The translations under genes and the position numbers were made by a program. The notes beneath the pieces are model-generated. The model was not told the DNA's origin. It did not search any database and worked only from the letters and a program-made list of their open reading frames with translations. A stretch of 64,000 nt of DNA, taken from Cytobacillus praedii (GTDB lineage Bacteria; Bacillota; Bacilli; Bacillales; Cytobacillaceae). Positions 61,833 through 64,000 of this stretch are shown one piece after another. Position 1 is the first letter of the stretch. Each line of letters opens with the position of its first letter. The stretch lies in assembly GCF_001439605.1 (NCBI RefSeq), contig NZ_LMBX01000013.1, positions 25,493 through 89,492 of the forward strand, written 5' to 3'.

Positions 61833-62966
61833 ATGATCAAAGCAGCATACATTCATATTCCCTTTTGTGAGCATATTTGCCACTATTGTGATTTTAATAA
61901 AGTATTTCTAAAAGGACAGCCTGTCGATGAGTATCTTGATTCACTAGCAGAAGAAATCAAAATGACACTAAATGAAACACCAACAGAACTTTTAGATACC
62001 ATTTTCATTGGCGGGGGCACGCCGACGGCATTAAATGAGCAGCAGCTTGAAAAACTATGCCAAATCATTAAGACCTATCTCCCTTATAGCAATGAAACGG
62101 AATTTACTTTCGAGGCGAATCCTGGGGATCTGTCAGAAGAAAAACTGCGGACCCTATATCAAGCCGGAGTGAATAGGATTAGCTTTGGGGTTCAGACTTT
62201 TAATGAAGAGCTTTTAAAGCGGATTGGAAGAGCTCATCGTGCCAAAGATGTTTTTCAATCAATCGACTTGGCGAAAAAAACTGGATTTGAAAACATAAGC
62301 ATTGATCTTATTTATAGCTTGCCTGGTCAAACGCTTGCTGATTTTAAAGAAACATTAGCTACAGCCTTTAGCTTAGATATTCAGCATTACTCAGGCTATT
62401 CCTTAATTATTGAACCGAAGACCGTTTTTTATAATTTAATGCGCAAAGGCAAGCTTCTATCTCCTGGGGAGGATGTGGAGGCAGAAATGTTTGAAGTATT
62501 GATGGAAGAAATGGAGAAGCGTGGATTTAAACAATATGAAATCAGTAATTTCTCAAAACCTGGATACGAGAGCAAACATAATTTAACTTATTGGAATAAT
62601 GAATGGTATTACGGATTTGGTGCAGGTGCACATAGCTACGTCAATGGCAGCAGAATTTCTAATCATGGGCCATTGAAAAAATATATGAACTCGGTAAATG
62701 AGCGAAGATTGCCGATTCTAGACAGGCACAAAGTAACAAAAGTGGAGCAAATGGAAGAGGAAATGTTCCTTGGGCTTCGTAAAACAGCTGGTGTTTCCAT
62801 TACCCGATTTATTGAAAAATTTGAGGAAAACCCAGTTGCTTTGTATAAAAATGAACTGAAAGCCCTAACCTTTCGTGATTTAATTCAAGTAACTGACGAT
62901 CAGATCTGTTTGACGAAGCAGGGGCGTTTCTTAGGTAATGAAGTTTTTCAGTCATTTCTAAAATAG
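61833..62966 (+). CDS. hemW: Radical SAM heme chaperone HemW (YqeR)
   Basis: This 377-residue radical-SAM protein has the cluster motif CEHICHYC (C-x3-C-x2-C, about residues 12-19), FIGGGTPTALNEQQLEKL, FEANPGDLSEEKL and GVNRISFGVQTFNEELLKRI. HemN differs by an extra N-terminal region; its absence and the HNLTYWNNEWYYGFGAGAHS segment support HemW, which delivers heme rather than oxidising coproporphyrinogen. It precedes hrcA as in B. subtilis. Confidence 0.93.
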   Translation: MIKAAYIHIPFCEHICHYCDFNKVFLKGQPVDEYLDSLAEEIKMTLNETPTELLDTIFIGGGTPTALNEQQLEKLCQIIKTYLPYSNETEFTFEANPGDLSEEKLRTLYQAGVNRISFGVQTFNEELLKRIGRAHRAKDVFQSIDLAKKTGFENISIDLIYSLPGQTLADFKETLATAFSLDIQHYSGYSLIIEPKTVFYNLMRKGKLLSPGEDVEAEMFEVLMEEMEKRGFKQYEISNFSKPGYESKHNLTYWNNEWYYGFGAGAHSYVNGSRISNHGPLKKYMNSVNERRLPILDRHKVTKVEQMEEEMFLGLRKTAGVSITRFIEKFEENPVALYKNELKALTFRDLIQVTDDQICLTKQGRFLGNEVFQSFLK

Positions 62967-63067
62967 ATTGATGATATAACGACAGAATTCGGCATGATTT
63001 TTTAATCGCTTATAAAAAAGCTCTTTAAGGAAATTGGACATTATACCCGAAAATCTAGTTAAATAAA

Positions 63068-63096
63068 TTGACACAGCCCCTGTCATTTGATAATTT
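63068..63096 (+). promoter_or_regulatory. Promoter of the hrcA heat-shock operon
   Basis: TTGACA (63068-63073) and TAATTT (63091-63096), 17 bases apart; GATAAT at 63089 is an alternative -10. Confidence 0.7.
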
Positions 63097-63106
63097 ATTA
63101 ATAGAA

Positions 63107-63133
63107 TTAGCACTCGCTATTAAAGAGTGCTAA
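63107..63133. promoter_or_regulatory. CIRCE operator
   Basis: TTAGCACTC-N9-GAGTGCTAA is a perfect CIRCE inverted repeat, the binding site of HrcA, 15 bases before the hrcA start. The operon is thus autoregulated. Confidence 0.97.
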
Positions 63134-63147
63134 CAGAGGTGATAACC

Positions 63148-64000
63148 ATGTTGACCGATAGACAATTATTGATACTTCAGGTTATTATTAATGACTTTAT
63201 TCACTCGGCACAGCCGGTTGGATCCAGAAGCTTGTCGAAAAAAGAAGAGATTTCTTTTAGTTCTGCGACGATACGTAATGAAATGTCTGACTTAGAAGAG
63301 CTAGGATTTATTGAAAAGACACATACATCGTCTGGAAGAATTCCGTCTGACAAGGGCTATCGATATTATGTAGACCATTTGCTGTCACCGCAAAAGCTTG
63401 ATCAGCAAGATGTTTATAAAGTGAAATCGATCTTTGCGGAAAGAATTTATGAGCTGGAGAAAATAGTCCAAAATTCTGCAAGAATCCTTTCAGAATTAAC
63501 GAACTACACAGCCATTGCTTTAGGACCTGCAGTTAGGGATAATAAATTGAAAAAAATCCAAATCGTCCCTATTAATAAACAGACGGCAGTGGCAATTATT
63601 GTGACTGATTCAGGCTATGTTCAGAATCGCATGTTCCAATTGCCAGAAACGATGGATTTAGGGGAGCTTGAGAAACTAGCCAATATTTTAAATGACCGAT
63701 TAGCAGGTTCTTCCATTGAAAGTTTAAATGATAAAATTTATAAAGAAGTTGCACTGTTGTTAAGACAGCATATAAATAATTATGATTTCATACTGCATTC
63801 CATTGCAGATACATTGTTGATTCCATCTCATGAGAAATTGTTTTTTGGCGGAAAAACTAATATGTTAAGTCAGCCAGAATTTCATGATTTTGAGAAGATT
63901 AAAAGCCTTATGACGATGATTGAACAGGAAGACAGCATATATGAGCTTATTCGCAAAAATCAATCCGGCATTAACATTAAAATTGGCCGAGAGAATAACA
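63148..64000 (+). CDS. hrcA: Heat-inducible transcription repressor HrcA (cut by window end)
   Basis: The first 284 codons are present; the gene runs off the window. The N-terminal winged helix [29 protein letters not shown] segment [14 protein letters not shown] and [20 protein letters not shown] is followed by [20 protein letters not shown] and the GAF-like domain ([20 protein letters not shown]). The ATG has AGAGGTGATAACC upstream. HrcA represses hrcA-grpE-dnaK and groE through CIRCE. Confidence 0.97.
   Translation, partial: MLTDRQLLILQVIINDFIHSAQPVGSRSLSKKEEISFSSATIRNEMSDLEELGFIEKTHTSSGRIPSDKGYRYYVDHLLSPQKLDQQDVYKVKSIFAERIYELEKIVQNSARILSELTNYTAIALGPAVRDNKLKKIQIVPINKQTAVAIIVTDSGYVQNRMFQLPETMDLGELEKLANILNDRLAGSSIESLNDKIYKEVALLLRQHINNYDFILHSIADTLLIPSHEKLFFGGKTNMLSQPEFHDFEKIKSLMTMIEQEDSIYELIRKNQSGINIKIGRENN

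Overview
The window is a 64 kb piece of chromosome from a low-GC, spore-forming member of the Bacillaceae (Bacillus sensu lato). Gene content and order follow the Bacillus subtilis yrvM-to-hrcA part of the chromosome closely. Sporulation genes (sigK, sda, gpr, spoIIP), competence genes (comER, comEA, comEB, comEC) and Gram-positive regulators (CymR, HrcA/CIRCE, an alanyl T-box, Fur) all fit. I see no phage, IS transposase, CRISPR array, tRNA or rRNA gene. The species cannot be fixed from the sequence alone. sigK is one uninterrupted reading frame, unlike the skin-disrupted gene of B. subtilis 168.

Layout. 1-6 kb: flavin oxidoreductase, tcdA, then a five-gene GntR/ABC-transporter operon of YtrA type. 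6-17 kb: rarA, a YczE-like membrane protein, cymR, cysteine desulfurase and mnmA (tRNA 2-thiouridine), TPR protein, recD2, yrrD and small genes, yrrI. 16.7-30 kb: T-box and alaS, yrzL-ruvX-yrzB, mltG, the tRNA 5-methoxyuridine genes trmR-trhP1-trhP2, udk, greA, a class B PBP and yrrS. 30-36 kb: yrzA, an orphan OppB/OppC-like permease pair, and the CymR-controlled methionine-to-cysteine operon yrrT-mtnN-mccA-mccB. 36-43 kb: a leader peptide with two hairpins, several very short genes, sigK, a Fur-box heme-monooxygenase gene, a lipoprotein, pepF, pssA and psd. 43.7-64 kb: sda with a DnaA-box cluster, yqeG-yqeH-aroE-yqeI-nadD-yqeK-rsfS-yqeM, the com genes, yqzM, holA, rpsT, gpr, spoIIP, yqxA, lepA, hemW and the 5' part of hrcA.

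Connections. CymR made at 8.1 kb probably binds the 26-bp site at 32.3 kb upstream of yrrT. The desulfurase at 8.6 kb supplies sulfur to MnmA beside it. TrmR, TrhP1 and TrhP2 modify wobble uridine. The sda-yqeG gap links DnaA to sporulation control.

Most unusual material lies between genes. (1) A family of hairpin-forming repeats of about 95-155 bp sits in at least eight gaps, often just upstream of a ribosome binding site inside an operon. Two tandem copies at 19.8-20.1 kb keep their stems by compensatory changes, and one copy appears to lie inside Stem I of the alaS T-box. (2) At 35.9-36.2 kb a good sigma-A promoter drives a 27-residue leader peptide followed by two hairpins that can form a mutually exclusive pairing, which looks like an attenuator for tandem YrzI-type micro-proteins. 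(3) Structured non-coding segments lie at 22.7 kb and 54.4 kb, and a terminator-like hairpin at 27.3 kb contains the Shine-Dalgarno sequence of the PBP gene. All assignments come from reading the sequence and from remembered family features; no database search was run.
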